Shown: positions 7,961-17,011, counted from the first letter of the stretch. The stretch: 64,000 bases of DNA from Acidimicrobiales bacterium (GCA_035547835.1 DASZTW010000001.1:62001-126000), one strand, 5' to 3'. Numbers and translations: made by a program. The notes: generated by a model from the sequence alone, not told the origin.

Positions 7961-9331
7961 TCAGCTCCCCGACACCGACACGTCGCGGATGACCAGGCTC
8001 ACCCCGGTGGCGCTCATCGGCAGCCACTCGACGTCACCGCCCACCTCGACCACGTCTTGCAGCATCTTTTGGAGCGTCGACGCGATCGTGAACTCTCGCA
8101 AGGGCTCGCCGACCGCGCCGCCGCTGATGCGCAGGCCTTGCGCGCCGGTCGAGAAGTCACCGCTCACCGGGTTCACCCCCGAGTGCAACCCCGACACCGA
8201 CGACACCAACAGCCCGTCGCCCACCGCAGCGAGCAACTCATCCTGCATGCGGGTGCCCGGCTGCAACGCCACGGCGAGGCAGCCGACGCCGGGCACGCCC
8301 CGGAACCCTCCACGAACGGCGTTGCCCGTCGAGCCTGCACCGGACCACCGGCCGGTGTACGTGTTGTGCACGAACTGCCGCAGCACACCGCCGTCGATCA
8401 GCACGTTGCGCCGCGCCGCGAGCCCTTCGCCATCGGTCTCCGACGCGCTGTACGCGCGCGGCTCGGTGGGGTCGTCGATCAGCGTCACCAGCGAGGCCGC
8501 CACCTCCTCGCCGAGCCGGTCGGCGAACAGCGACCGCCCCTTGAGGACCGACTCGCCGTTGAGCGTGCCGCCGATGATCCCGATGAGTTGGGCGGTCACA
8601 TACGGGTCGAGCACCACGGTCATCCGGCCGCCGCGGGGCTTGGTGGCCCCGAGCAGCCGGGTCGCGCGGTGGGCCGCCTCGCGGGCGGCCGCCTCGGCGT
8701 CGAGGTCGCCGAGCACCCTGCCCACCGAGAAACCGAAGCCCGTCTGGGTCTCGTCGCCTTCGGCGGCCAGCGGATACGCGCCGATGTAGCAGCCGCTCTC
8801 GCGGCTCGCCGTGCGGATCCCGGTGTTGGTGACCACGCAACCCTCGGCGAGCACGTCGCCGTAGTCGACGCTCTCGGCACCCGTGATGCGCGGGTCGGCC
8901 GCGCGCACAGCTCGTTCGAGCTCCATCGCCAACGCCACTTTGTCCGGGGTGGGGGTGTCGGCCAGCTCGGGACGGTACAGATCGAGCTCGGGCACCGGCA
9001 CGCCGTCGGGTTCGGCCAGGCCGAGGTGCTCGTCGGGCGAACCGAACTTGGCGTTGTCGCGGGCCTCGGCCAGCGTCTCGGCCAGCACCGACTCGTCGAG
9101 CGACCCGGCGTACGCGAACCCCTGCCGGTGGTCGGCCACCACCCGGATGCCGAACCCCTGGGACTCGGCCGACTGGAGCTGTTCGATCTCGCCTTCGTAG
9201 ACCCGCACATCGGTGGTGCGGCCGCGACCGACCACGACCTCGATCTGCTCGCCGTCGACCGCCTGGTCGACGACGCGGTCGGCCAGGGCCAACAGGTCGT
9301 CGCTGGTGGTGGGCGCCGTGGCCGCGCTCAC
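7961..9331 (-). CDS. pmbA: TldE/PmbA family metalloprotease subunit
   Basis: 456 residues. Partner of TldD in a heterodimeric protease that, in E. coli, matures microcin B17 and degrades CcdA; the general substrate in actinobacteria is unknown. Matches the family in the N-terminal IEVVVGRGRTTDVRVYEGEIE segment and the C-terminal region with LISGG-type glycine-rich turns. It lacks the HExxxH motif, as expected for the non-catalytic subunit. GTG start overlaps the tldD stop (GTGA). Confidence 0.88.
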   Translation of the reverse strand: MSAATAPTTSDDLLALADRVVDQAVDGEQIEVVVGRGRTTDVRVYEGEIEQLQSAESQGFGIRVVADHRQGFAYAGSLDESVLAETLAEARDNAKFGSPDEHLGLAEPDGVPVPELDLYRPELADTPTPDKVALAMELERAVRAADPRITGAESVDYGDVLAEGCVVTNTGIRTASRESGCYIGAYPLAAEGDETQTGFGFSVGRVLGDLDAEAAAREAAHRATRLLGATKPRGGRMTVVLDPYVTAQLIGIIGGTLNGESVLKGRSLFADRLGEEVAASLVTLIDDPTEPRAYSASETDGEGLAARRNVLIDGGVLRQFVHNTYTGRWSGAGSTGNAVRGGFRGVPGVGCLAVALQPGTRMQDELLAAVGDGLLVSSVSGLHSGVNPVSGDFSTGAQGLRISGGAVGEPLREFTIASTLQKMLQDVVEVGGDVEWLPMSATGVSLVIRDVSVSGS

Positions 9332-10722
9332 GCTGCGGTCCCGCCGATGGTCAGCCGGGTCACGCGCAAGGTGGGACAACCATCGCCGACCGGTACGCCT
9401 TGCCCGTCCTTGCCGCACGTGCCGGGCGGGCCCATCTCGAAGTCGTGGGCCACCGCATCGATGTCGGCCAACACTTGGGGCCCGTTGCCGATCAGGTTGC
9501 CCTCACGCAGCGGCTCGGTGATCTTGCCGCCCTCGATCAGGTACGCCTCGGTCATGCCGAACACGAAGTCGCCGGTGGCCGTGTTCACTTGGCCGCCGCC
9601 GAGTTGTGCCACGTACACCCCGTGGTCGGTGCCCGCGATGATCGCTTCGGGATCCTCCTGGCCGGCCAGCACATAGGTGTTGGTCATGCGGACCATCGGC
9701 AAGTGCTGGTAGCTCTGTCGGCGTCCGTTGCCCGACCGAGCCCGACCTTCCTTGCGGGCTCGGAGGAAGTCCCACATGTAGTCGGTGAGCACGCCGTCTT
9801 CGATCAGGACGTTGCGACCCGCGGGCGTGCCTTCGTCGTCGATGCCGAAGCAACCCCACTCGGTCGGCATCGTGCCGTCGTCGACGAGCGTGACCAGCGG
9901 CGACGCCACCTGCTCACCACGCCGACCGCGGAACACCGACGCACCTTTGCCCACGAGGTCGGCCTCGAGACCGTGGCCGCAAGCCTCGTGGAACAAGACC
10001 CCACCGGCGCCCCGGCCGATCACCACCGGCATCTCGCCCGTGGGAGCGGGGCTCGCCGCCAGCTTGGTGACCGCCCGGTTGGCCGCCCGTCGGGCGAGCT
10101 CGTCGACGTCGTAGCGGTCGAACAACTCGAAGCCGATCGTGTGGCCGATCGACTCGCGCCCGGTCTGCATGCCGGTGTCGCCGGATGCCACCGTGCTGAC
10201 GGAGAACAACGTTCGGACCTGTTCGTCGCCGGTGAGGAGACCGTCAGAGTTGGCCACCAGGATCCGACGCTCCGAGTCGGCGTACTGCGAGGTGACCTGC
10301 GTGATCGAGGAGTGCTCGGCGCGTGCCACCTCGTCGGCCCGCTGGAGCAGCGCAACTTTCGTGGCCTTCTCGACGTCGGACGGCACGATCGACGCCGGCG
10401 AAGGGTGCGCGTGGTGCTCCTCGGTGAGCGACACCTGGCGGACGCCGCCGCCGCCCGATCGAGCCGCGGCCGACGCGGCCCGGGCCGCGCTGCGCAGCCC
10501 CTCGGGCGTCAAGTCGGCCGTGTGCGCAAAGCCGGTGGTGTCACCGACGACCACCCGGATGCCGGCCCCGCGGTCGCGTCCCGACGTGAGCCGCTCGATG
10601 CGGCCGTCGTCGAGCAAGGCCGACGACGAGCGCTTGTCCTCGACGAAGACCTCGGCGAACTCGCCGCCGGTCTGCAGCGCGGCATCCAGCGTCTCGCTCA
10701 CGACATCGGCATCGACCAGCAT
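9328..10722 (-). CDS. tldD: TldD family metalloprotease, catalytic subunit
   Basis: 464 residues. Carries the zinc-binding HEACGHGLEAD motif (H245, E246, H250) that defines TldD. ATG start at 10722 with GAGGAG 8-9 nt upstream, a classical ribosome-binding site. Forms a two-gene operon with pmbA, the usual TldD-TldE arrangement. No modified-peptide precursor gene is visible beside it. Confidence 0.92.
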   Translation of the reverse strand: MLVDADVVSETLDAALQTGGEFAEVFVEDKRSSSALLDDGRIERLTSGRDRGAGIRVVVGDTTGFAHTADLTPEGLRSAARAASAAARSGGGGVRQVSLTEEHHAHPSPASIVPSDVEKATKVALLQRADEVARAEHSSITQVTSQYADSERRILVANSDGLLTGDEQVRTLFSVSTVASGDTGMQTGRESIGHTIGFELFDRYDVDELARRAANRAVTKLAASPAPTGEMPVVIGRGAGGVLFHEACGHGLEADLVGKGASVFRGRRGEQVASPLVTLVDDGTMPTEWGCFGIDDEGTPAGRNVLIEDGVLTDYMWDFLRARKEGRARSGNGRRQSYQHLPMVRMTNTYVLAGQEDPEAIIAGTDHGVYVAQLGGGQVNTATGDFVFGMTEAYLIEGGKITEPLREGNLIGNGPQVLADIDAVAHDFEMGPPGTCGKDGQGVPVGDGCPTLRVTRLTIGGTAA

Positions 10723-10760
10723 CGGCTTCTCCTCGTTGGCTGCGTGCGGCCGGGACGGCT

Positions 10761-10766
10761 TATGGT
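10761..10766 (+). promoter_or_regulatory. -10 hexamer, thioesterase gene
   Basis: TATGGT lies 6 nt before the GTG at 10773, giving a leaderless transcript. It is in the short divergent interval with tldD. Confidence 0.5.
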
Positions 10767-10772
10767 ACGCGG

Positions 10773-11150
10773 GTGCCAGTGGATACCGGTCGGTGCGCCG
10801 AACTTCGTGTACAGGTGGGAGAGGGCGACACCGCTATCGCGTACGGATCCGGTGACGTGCCGGTGCTGGCCACGCCTCGACTCATCGCCTTGTGCGAGCA
10901 GGCGTCGATCCTTGCCATCGGCGACGCGCTGCCGCCGGGCACCACCAGCGTCGGCATGCGGGTCGAGGTGTCGCACCTGATGCCCACTGCGATCGGCCAA
11001 GAGGTCGAGATCGAGGCCACCCTCGACCGTATCGAGGGCAAGCGCCTCACCTTCAACGTCTCGGCCCACGACGACCGCGGCCTGATCGCCGCCGGCAAGG
11101 TCACCCGCGCCGTGGTCGACCGCGCGGCCTTCCTCGCCAAGACAGCCTGA
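10773..11150 (+). CDS. FlK-like acyl-CoA thioesterase (hotdog fold)
   Basis: 125 residues, a single hotdog domain resembling fluoroacetyl-CoA thioesterase FlK and the YbgC-like cytoplasmic thioesterases. Characteristic features are VPVLATPRLIALCEQAS with its catalytic-type Glu, the GTTSVGMRVEVSHLMPT strand, and the C-terminal FNVSAHDD. The natural substrate cannot be read from the sequence. GTG start from the TATGGT spacing. A family 1 palindrome begins 6 nt after the stop. Confidence 0.8.
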   Translation: MPVDTGRCAELRVQVGEGDTAIAYGSGDVPVLATPRLIALCEQASILAIGDALPPGTTSVGMRVEVSHLMPTAIGQEVEIEATLDRIEGKRLTFNVSAHDDRGLIAAGKVTRAVVDRAAFLAKTA

Positions 11151-11155
11151 CCGAG

Positions 11156-11198
11156 CTGTGAGCGGTCAGCCACCCACCAGGTGGTCAAGTGCTCACAG
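11156..11198. repeat. 43-bp palindromic element, family 1
   Basis: Left arm CTGTGAGCGGTCAGCCACC, spacer CACCA, right arm GGTGGTCAAGTGCTCACAG (family consensus). It lies 6 nt downstream of the thioesterase stop and is followed by CAGGACGGGGTG, which is also shared with the copy at 50646. Confidence 0.88.
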
Positions 11199-11261
11199 CA
11201 GGACGGGGTGACCGGGCCAAAGGCCGAGGCGACATCCGCCGGGGTGGGAGAAATGAGCCGG

Positions 11262-11267
11262 TAGCCT
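11262..11267 (+). promoter_or_regulatory. Possible -10 hexamer for the flippase-like/PAP2 pair
   Basis: TAGCCT about 33 nt before the ATG at 11301. Unlike most operon heads here it leaves a short 5' leader. Confidence 0.3.
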
Positions 11268-11300
11268 GTCGCCGTTCCCGTTGCCGACACCGAGTCCGCC

Positions 11301-12323
11301 ATGACCGCGAAGAAGGCGCTGATCCTCGTGGCCCGGGTCGTCGTCTCGGTCGGGATGCTCGCCTTCCTCGTCTGGAAGATCAACGACTCCAAGAACGGCC
11401 ACGGTCACGACCGCATCCTTCCGCCGTTCACCGGAACGACCGTCGCCTGGCTGGCGCTGGCCCTCGCGCTCACCTTCTTGTCGGTGGTGGTGTCCTCCCT
11501 GCGGTGGCGTGCGGTGCTCGAAGCGCTCGAGGTCGACCACGTGCCGCCACTCACGAGGCTCGTGTCGCTCTACCTGGCAGGGCTGTTCGTCGGCAACGTG
11601 CTGCCGTCCACGATCGGCGGCGACGTCTTGCGGGTCAGCCGCCTGTCCCACGACCTCGGCTCCGACACGCCGGCGAGCTTCGCGTCGGTCGTCCTCGAAC
11701 GGCTCACGGGCTGGCTGGTGCTCCCCGTCCTCACCCTCGCGGGTTTCACGATCAACCGGGGGTTCCTGCGCGAGCACCACTCGCGCACCGTCGCCCTGCT
11801 CATCGCCTGCGGGACGTTGGCGCTCCTGGCGATCGTGTCCTACCTGTTGGTGCACCCTCGCATCGGTGGGCGGCTCGGCTCGTCGGAAGGTTGGCGGCGC
11901 TTCGCCGGCGCCGTCCACTACGGCAGCGACCACCTCCGGCGGCACCCGGCGAGGGGGCTGCGCGTGGTGGCGTGGGGGTTCCTGTACCAGCTGATCTTGG
12001 TCACCGCGGCGTACAGCGCAGCTCGCACCTTGTCGGCGGAAGCCATCGGCTACACCGCCATGCTCACGTACTTCCCGGTGGTGCTCATCGCGCAAGTGCT
12101 GCCCATCTCGATCAGCGGACTCGGCGTGCGCGAGGGTCTGTTCGTGCTGTTCCTCCACCCGCTGGGCGTTCCGAACGGCAAGTCCGTGGCGCTCGGGATC
12201 TTGATCTACCTTCTGACGCTCGGGGTGAGCCTGTTCGGCGCCCCCGCGTTTGCGCTGGGCGCCAAAGGGGGTCAACGCCACTCCTCGCCTCCCAGCCCGG
12301 AGGCCTCGACCGCAAGGACATGA
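11301..12323 (+). CDS. Lysylphosphatidylglycerol synthase-type membrane protein (UPF0104, flippase-like domain)
   Basis: 340 residues with eight or so hydrophobic helices. The loop after helix 2 contains RWRAVLEALEV and the conserved GNVLPSTIGGDVLRVSRLS, and the C-terminal part has ISISGLGVREGLFV, both hallmarks of the LPG_synthase_TM/UPF0104 family. These proteins are thought to translocate lipids or polyprenyl-linked intermediates. It overlaps by 4 bp (ATGA) with a PAP2-type phosphatase, suggesting joint action on a membrane lipid. Substrate unknown. Confidence 0.85.
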   Translation: MTAKKALILVARVVVSVGMLAFLVWKINDSKNGHGHDRILPPFTGTTVAWLALALALTFLSVVVSSLRWRAVLEALEVDHVPPLTRLVSLYLAGLFVGNVLPSTIGGDVLRVSRLSHDLGSDTPASFASVVLERLTGWLVLPVLTLAGFTINRGFLREHHSRTVALLIACGTLALLAIVSYLLVHPRIGGRLGSSEGWRRFAGAVHYGSDHLRRHPARGLRVVAWGFLYQLILVTAAYSAARTLSAEAIGYTAMLTYFPVVLIAQVLPISISGLGVREGLFVLFLHPLGVPNGKSVALGILIYLLTLGVSLFGAPAFALGAKGGQRHSSPPSPEASTART

Positions 12324-13396
12324 CCGCGGAGACTCGACTGCACGACGACGACGACAGCAGCGCCGGCGCCCGCAAGGCAGGCCCCTCCGCCGCGCCACAT
12401 CGGCCCGGCGGATCCGGGGGGTCTGGCGCGGTGCACGCGGGCGGCACAGTTGATGGCGTGGTGTCGCGCGCGACCGCCGATCCCCAGGCGGCCCGGACCC
12501 GCCGGCCATGGCGCCGACCCACGACCGACGACGGGGTGAAGACCAGCCGGCTGCGATGGTGGAAGGAGCTGATCTTCGTCTGGGTGTTCTACGAGATCTA
12601 TTCGCTCGTGCGGAACCAGTTCGGGTCCAGCGGCTCGGCAAGCCACGGCAAGATCAGTCCCACGGCCGTGGCCCACGCCTACGGTCACGCCCACGACGTC
12701 ATCTCGGTCGAGAAGTCGCTGGGGTTCTTCTTCGAACCGCACCTCCAGCGCTGGTACCTCGACCTCCCCACCCACGGCATCATCCGGTTCTGGAACGTGT
12801 ACTACGCCAGCTTGCACTTCGTGATCACGATCGTGGCGCTGGTCCTGCTGTACCGCAACGCACGGCGGCGCTACCGGTTGTGGCGCAACGTGTTCGCCGC
12901 CACGACCGGCTTGGCGCTGGTGGGGTTCGCGGCATTCACGCTCATGCCGCCACGCCTGCTGTCGGACAGCTCGATGTACGGCGCGTGCCACGCCTCGTAC
13001 CACCTGAGCTGCGTGCACTACGGGCTCGTCGACACGCTGGCGAAGTTCGGCGGCCTGTGGTCGTTCGGATCGGGCACGATGGCGGCGATCTCGAACCAGT
13101 ACGCCGCCATGCCGAGCTTGCACATCGGCTGGTCCACCTGGTGCGCCATTGTGTTGCTACCCATGATCAAGCGTCGTTGGGTGAAGGCGCTCGTCGTGCT
13201 CTACCCGATGGCCACGCTGTTTTGCATCCTGGTGACCGCCAACCACTACTGGCTCGACGCGGTCGGTGGCCTCGTCACCCTCGCGGCCGGCTTCCTGGTC
13301 GGCTACCTCGCGCTGCAACTCACTCTCCGCTGGGATGAGCGCCGCGAGCGCCGCGACAGTCCCCAACCGGCGATTCGTGCAGAACTGGCTGAATGA
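12320..13396 (+). CDS. PAP2 superfamily membrane protein (inositol phosphotransferase-like)
   Basis: 358 residues. A disordered, Gly/Ala/Arg-rich N-terminus (about 75 residues) is followed by six membrane helices. The phosphatase motifs PSLH and HYWLD (NHYWLDAVGG) are in the order expected for the PAP2_3 branch, which includes mycobacterial phosphoinositide and lipoarabinomannan enzymes. Start ATG 12320 overlaps the preceding stop. The final codons (IRAELAE plus TGA) are encoded by a family 2 palindrome arm, the same reading as in the unrelated exporter ending at 3457. Confidence 0.83.
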   Translation: MTAETRLHDDDDSSAGARKAGPSAAPHRPGGSGGSGAVHAGGTVDGVVSRATADPQAARTRRPWRRPTTDDGVKTSRLRWWKELIFVWVFYEIYSLVRNQFGSSGSASHGKISPTAVAHAYGHAHDVISVEKSLGFFFEPHLQRWYLDLPTHGIIRFWNVYYASLHFVITIVALVLLYRNARRRYRLWRNVFAATTGLALVGFAAFTLMPPRLLSDSSMYGACHASYHLSCVHYGLVDTLAKFGGLWSFGSGTMAAISNQYAAMPSLHIGWSTWCAIVLLPMIKRRWVKALVVLYPMATLFCILVTANHYWLDAVGGLVTLAAGFLVGYLALQLTLRWDERRERRDSPQPAIRAELAE

Positions 13397-13415
13397 CCGC
13401 CAAGAGTGCACGAAG
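13371..13415. repeat. Palindromic element, family 2, copy B
   Basis: Left arm TTCGTGCAGAACTGGC (from 13374), right arm GCCAAGAGTGCACGAA. It begins inside the PAP2 gene and supplies its last codons and TGA stop. Arms are imperfect complements: the outer nine bases and the inner GGC pair. Confidence 0.85.
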
Positions 13416-13443
13416 AACCGCGCCGCAACACACCGCCACCAAC

Positions 13444-13489
13444 TCTTCGTGCAGAAGTGGCTGAACAGCCGCCATTTCTGCACGAATCG
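13444..13489. repeat. Palindromic element, family 2, copy C
   Basis: Left arm TTCGTGCAGAAGTGGC, nine bases, right arm GCCATTTCTGCACGAA, nearly perfect 16-bp arms. Second of a tandem pair in the interval between the convergent PAP2 and cyclase genes. Confidence 0.87.
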
Positions 13490-13565
13490 GAGGATTTTGG
13501 CGCGAGCGGGGTGGCGACAGGGCAGAGGTGACGACGGGGTCAGCGGGCGGCCGGTGACGACGGGG

Positions 13566-14438
13566 TCAGCGGCGTGCGGTGGAGACGCGGCAGATCTCGG
13601 TTCGCCCGGAGATGCCCTTGAGCCGGACGGCCCGGGCGTGGTCGAACCGCAGGCCAGGAACGTCGGCTGCGGCATCGCGCACGGCGGCCGTGGCCAGCAC
13701 TTCGCCCCCAGCCGCCTGTTCGGTGACTCGGGCGGCGATGTTGACGACGTGGCCGACGAGGTCGTCGGCGGTCACCACCGCCTCCCCCGCGTGCATGCCG
13801 GCCCGCAACCGCAACGGGCCGTCGGTGACCTCGACCAGTTCCACCCCCGCCAGGGCGGCCGCGGCCGGGTCGGAGAACGACAGGAGCAGACCATCGCCGA
13901 GGCGCTTCACCACCTTGCCGCCGCGGCTGCGAACCACCGGGCCCACCTTGCGGTGGTGGTCGGCGAGCAGCTCGATGGCCGCCTCGTCACCGCGCGACGA
14001 CGTGAAACGGGTGAAGTCCTCGAGGTCGGTGAACATCACCGTCAGTTCCTCAGTGCCGGTGGTGCCACCGTGTTCAGCGTCGTATGACAGGAGCTGCAGC
14101 GTGGTCAGCCCGAGCTGGTTGATCATCGAGGGCCGCTGCTCGACCGAGCGCTCGAGGAACCGTTGCAGCACTTCCTTCGGTCCGGCGGTCGACACGCGGT
14201 GGCGGCTCGGGTCCTCGAGCCACTTGCGGTCGATCAGCCCCACCTCCACGGCGCTGGCGGCACGCTCGGGATCGCTGCGGATCACTTCCGCGAGGTGCAC
14301 GCCGAGGTTGCGGCGCATGGTGGCCAGCGCCTCTGATCCGGCGGCCCGAGCCTTGGCCCGCCGCACGCGCGGACTTGCGGCGTCGCCGGCGGGACGGTCG
14401 CCGCGTCGGGCGGGCGTCAGGTCAGGGGTCTCAGACAC
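13566..14438 (-). CDS. Class III nucleotidyl cyclase
   Basis: 290 residues. The N-terminal half is a helical domain without a known match (about residues 1-125). The C-terminal catalytic domain has VMFTDLEDFTRFTS (metal-binding Asp), VKRLGDGLLLSF with the second Asp, and HAGEAVVTADDLVGHVVNIAARV with transition-state residues. Family 4-type mycobacterial cyclases are similar. Makes cAMP (or cGMP) in the cytoplasm; no membrane helix is seen. GTG start is placed 6 nt after TAGAGT. A second, much larger cyclase protein is at 58.8-62.5 kb. Confidence 0.85.
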   Translation of the reverse strand: MSETPDLTPARRGDRPAGDAASPRVRRAKARAAGSEALATMRRNLGVHLAEVIRSDPERAASAVEVGLIDRKWLEDPSRHRVSTAGPKEVLQRFLERSVEQRPSMINQLGLTTLQLLSYDAEHGGTTGTEELTVMFTDLEDFTRFTSSRGDEAAIELLADHHRKVGPVVRSRGGKVVKRLGDGLLLSFSDPAAAALAGVELVEVTDGPLRLRAGMHAGEAVVTADDLVGHVVNIAARVTEQAAGGEVLATAAVRDAAADVPGLRFDHARAVRLKGISGRTEICRVSTARR

Positions 14439-14444
14439 GCCGTG

Positions 14445-14450
14445 ACTCTA
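14445..14450 (-). promoter_or_regulatory. -10 hexamer of a leaderless promoter, cyclase gene
   Basis: TAGAGT on the minus strand, then six bases, then the GTG start at 14438. Confidence 0.5.
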
Positions 14451-14503
14451 TGCGCCGCGATATCCGGGCCTCCGCTCGACGGGCCACTTGGGCGCGGCGT
14501 CGA

Positions 14504-14509
14504 TAGCAT
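14504..14509 (+). promoter_or_regulatory. -10 hexamer, dxs
   Basis: TAGCAT 35 nt before the dxs ATG, leaving a leader of about 29 nt. Confidence 0.4.
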
Positions 14510-14544
14510 TGGTACGTCCGCCCAACCTCGGAGCCTCACCCCAC

Positions 14545-16443
14545 ATGCTCCTCGACACCATCGACAGCCCGGCGGACCTGCGCCGGCTGACGTATGAGCA
14601 ACTCGACCAGCTGGCAGCGGAGATCCGCGACTTCATCGTCGGAGCGGTCTCCGCCACCGGTGGTCACCTCGGATCCAACCTCGGCGCGGTCGAGTTGTCG
14701 ATCGCGCTCCACCGGGTCTTCGACTCGCCCCGCGACATCCTGCTGTGGGACACCGGCCACCAGGCCTACGTCCACAAGCTGCTCACCGGGCGTCGCGCCG
14801 GCTTCGTCGACCTGCGCCAGCAAGGCGGCCTGTCCGGCTACCCGAACCGGGCCGAGTCGCCCCACGACTGGATCGAGAACAGTCACGCCTCCACGAGCTT
14901 GAGCTACGCGCACGGCCTTGCGGTCGCCCAGGCCTCGCCCGAAGTAGGCGAGGGCCGCCGCGTCATCGCCGTCATCGGCGACGGCTCGATGACCGGCGGC
15001 ATGGCCTACGAGGCGCTCAACAACCTGGGCCACTCCGGCAAACGGGCCGTGATCGTGCTCAACGACAACGGCCGCTCTTATGCCCCGACCGTGAGTCGGC
15101 TGTCCGAGAGCGTCGCGCGCCTGCGGCTCAACCCCGCCTACTTGAAGTCGCGCGAGCGCTTCAAGCGGCGCGTGCAGGAGCTGCCGCTCATCGGCGACCG
15201 GATCGCCTGGGGGCTGAGCGGCGCGGCGGCCGGCCTGCGCGAGTTGGTCGAGCCGCACGTGTTCTTCGAGACGCTCGGCGTGCGCTATTCCGGTCCATTC
15301 GACGGCCACGACGTCGAGGGGCTCGAGCGCGCGCTGCGCGCCGCTGGCAGCTACGACGGTCCGGTCGTGGTCCACGTGCTCACCACCAAGGGCAAGGGCT
15401 ACCCGCCTGCCGAAGGCGACGAGGAGATGTGCCTCCACGACACGTCGGTGTTCGATCCCGAGTTGGGCCCGCAGCCGGTCGACAACCCCTCGCCCAAGTA
15501 CACCGGGGCCTTCAGCGAGGTCGTACTCAAAGAAGCCGAGGCCCGCCCCGAGATCGTGGCGATCACCGCGGCCATGCCGGGATCCACCGGACTGCTCCCG
15601 TTCGCCGCCCGCTACCCCGATCGCTTCTTCGACGTGGGCATTGCCGAGCAGCACGCGGTCACCTCTGCGGCCGGTATGGCGATCGGCGGCCTGCGGCCAG
15701 TCGTCGCCATCTACTCCACGTTCCTCACCCGCGCGCTCGACCAGATCCTGTACGACGTCGGTCTGCACCGCGAGCCGATCATCTTCGCCATCGACCGGGC
15801 CGGCATCACCGGTCCCAACGGACCGAGCCATCACGGCTTGTACGACCTCCGCCTGCTCATGGCCGTCCCCGGGATCACCGTTTTCGCGCCGTCGTCCTAC
15901 CAAGAGCTCCAGCAGATGTTCCACGACTCGCTCGAGCTCACTGACGGACCGGTGGCGATCCGCTGGCCCGGTACCGACGCTCGCATGGTCGGCGAGCACG
16001 AGGTAGGCCGCGGCCTCCACGCCCGCCTCGCCCGACCGCTCGCGGATGGCGCCGATGCCGACCTGTGCATGGTCGGCGTGGGTGACCGGCTGGAAGTGTG
16101 CGAGGAGGCAGCCGACCGCCTGAGCGCCGAAGGCATCGGCGTGTCGATCTGGGACCCCAGAGTCGTCAAACCGCTCGATCCCGACCTCGTCGCTGACGCG
16201 GTCCGCCACCGGGCCGTGCTCACGGTCGAGAACGGTGTGCGCACAGGTGGCGTCGGCTCGGCCGTCGCCGACGCCGTCACGGAAGCCGCCGTGGCGGCCG
16301 GCGCGGCCCACCCTCCGTTCGTCCGCATGCTCGGCACACCTGATGCGTACGTCGAACAAGGCAAGCCGGCAGCCTTGTTGGCGATGCTCGGCCTCGACGC
16401 CGACGGCATCGCGACCGCGGCGCGGCACCTCCTCGGCGCCTGA
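14545..16443 (+). CDS. dxs: 1-deoxy-D-xylulose-5-phosphate synthase
   Basis: Thiamine-diphosphate enzyme joining pyruvate and glyceraldehyde 3-phosphate, first step of the non-mevalonate isoprenoid pathway. About 632 residues. N-terminal GHLGSNLGAVELSIALH, the ThDP/Mg motif GDGSMTGGMAYEALNN, then the pyrimidine domain with VGIAEQHAVTSAAGMA and the substrate histidine region GPSHHGLYDL. Start chosen at the ATG giving MLLDTIDSP, the usual Dxs N-terminus; an upstream in-frame start would precede the promoter hexamer. Single gene between divergent and convergent neighbours. Confidence 0.96.
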   Translation: MLLDTIDSPADLRRLTYEQLDQLAAEIRDFIVGAVSATGGHLGSNLGAVELSIALHRVFDSPRDILLWDTGHQAYVHKLLTGRRAGFVDLRQQGGLSGYPNRAESPHDWIENSHASTSLSYAHGLAVAQASPEVGEGRRVIAVIGDGSMTGGMAYEALNNLGHSGKRAVIVLNDNGRSYAPTVSRLSESVARLRLNPAYLKSRERFKRRVQELPLIGDRIAWGLSGAAAGLRELVEPHVFFETLGVRYSGPFDGHDVEGLERALRAAGSYDGPVVVHVLTTKGKGYPPAEGDEEMCLHDTSVFDPELGPQPVDNPSPKYTGAFSEVVLKEAEARPEIVAITAAMPGSTGLLPFAARYPDRFFDVGIAEQHAVTSAAGMAIGGLRPVVAIYSTFLTRALDQILYDVGLHREPIIFAIDRAGITGPNGPSHHGLYDLRLLMAVPGITVFAPSSYQELQQMFHDSLELTDGPVAIRWPGTDARMVGEHEVGRGLHARLARPLADGADADLCMVGVGDRLEVCEEAADRLSAEGIGVSIWDPRVVKPLDPDLVADAVRHRAVLTVENGVRTGGVGSAVADAVTEAAVAAGAAHPPFVRMLGTPDAYVEQGKPAALLAMLGLDADGIATAARHLLGA

Positions 16444-16455
16444 CAAGCCCGCCCG

Positions 16456-17001
16456 CTACCCCACCATCCGCACCGGCTTGGCCAGGATGCCGGCCGCCGC
16501 GATCACGGCGTCGTGGTCGAGGCCGAGATCGAGCACGCGCACCACGCGAACGTCGGTCGACCACAACGCCAGCAGCGGCCGGTGCTCGGGCCACGTCGAC
16601 CACCAGCGCACCCCGTCGGCACCCCGCTCGTGGATGCGACGAGCCAACTCCTGGGTGACGGACCGGTCGGCGCTCATCACCTCGGTGGGCCGCGACCCCA
16701 AGTCGACCAGCCGTCGCGGGTCATCGAGATCGACCACGTCGATGCCCTCGTCGACTTCGAGCACGCCGAGCCGATACATCGCGCCGGCCAGACCCGGCAC
16801 CCGGAACATGGCGGCGCTCCACCACGCCAGGCCTGCGAACCGCTCGATCACGGCGGTCGTGGGGTCGAGCGCGAGGTACCGCGCGCGGTACGAGGCGGGG
16901 TTGTCGAAACGGCCCGCCCCCTGCTCGGGCAAGTAGCGGGCATGGCCGGGCTGGGTGGCTCGAACCCCCGCGACGTGCGGGAAGACCCGGTAGGTGAGCA
17001 C
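16456..17001 (-). CDS. RES domain toxin of a Res-Xre toxin-antitoxin pair
   Basis: 181 residues. The RES fold (ADP-ribosyltransferase-like; family members deplete NAD+ or modify targets) is shown by the N-terminal Tyr-Arg (TYRVFP), GRFDNPASYRARYLAL with its conserved Arg/Tyr, and the Glu-Arg AVIERFAGL. Downstream of, and 10 bp from, the Xre/MbcA-like antitoxin, the standard order for MbcTA/Res-Xre. GTG start. Acts in the cytoplasm; exact chemistry inferred from family. Confidence 0.85.
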   Translation of the reverse strand: MLTYRVFPHVAGVRATQPGHARYLPEQGAGRFDNPASYRARYLALDPTTAVIERFAGLAWWSAAMFRVPGLAGAMYRLGVLEVDEGIDVVDLDDPRRLVDLGSRPTEVMSADRSVTQELARRIHERGADGVRWWSTWPEHRPLLALWSTDVRVVRVLDLGLDHDAVIAAAGILAKPVRMVG

Positions 17002-17011
17002 GGCTCGGGCG

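Noticed and set aside
11189-12319. N-terminal extension of the PAP2 gene by 377 codons
   Set aside because: It runs through the flippase-like gene in another frame and is Arg/Pro-rich; the ATG at 12320 overlapping the previous stop is the natural start.
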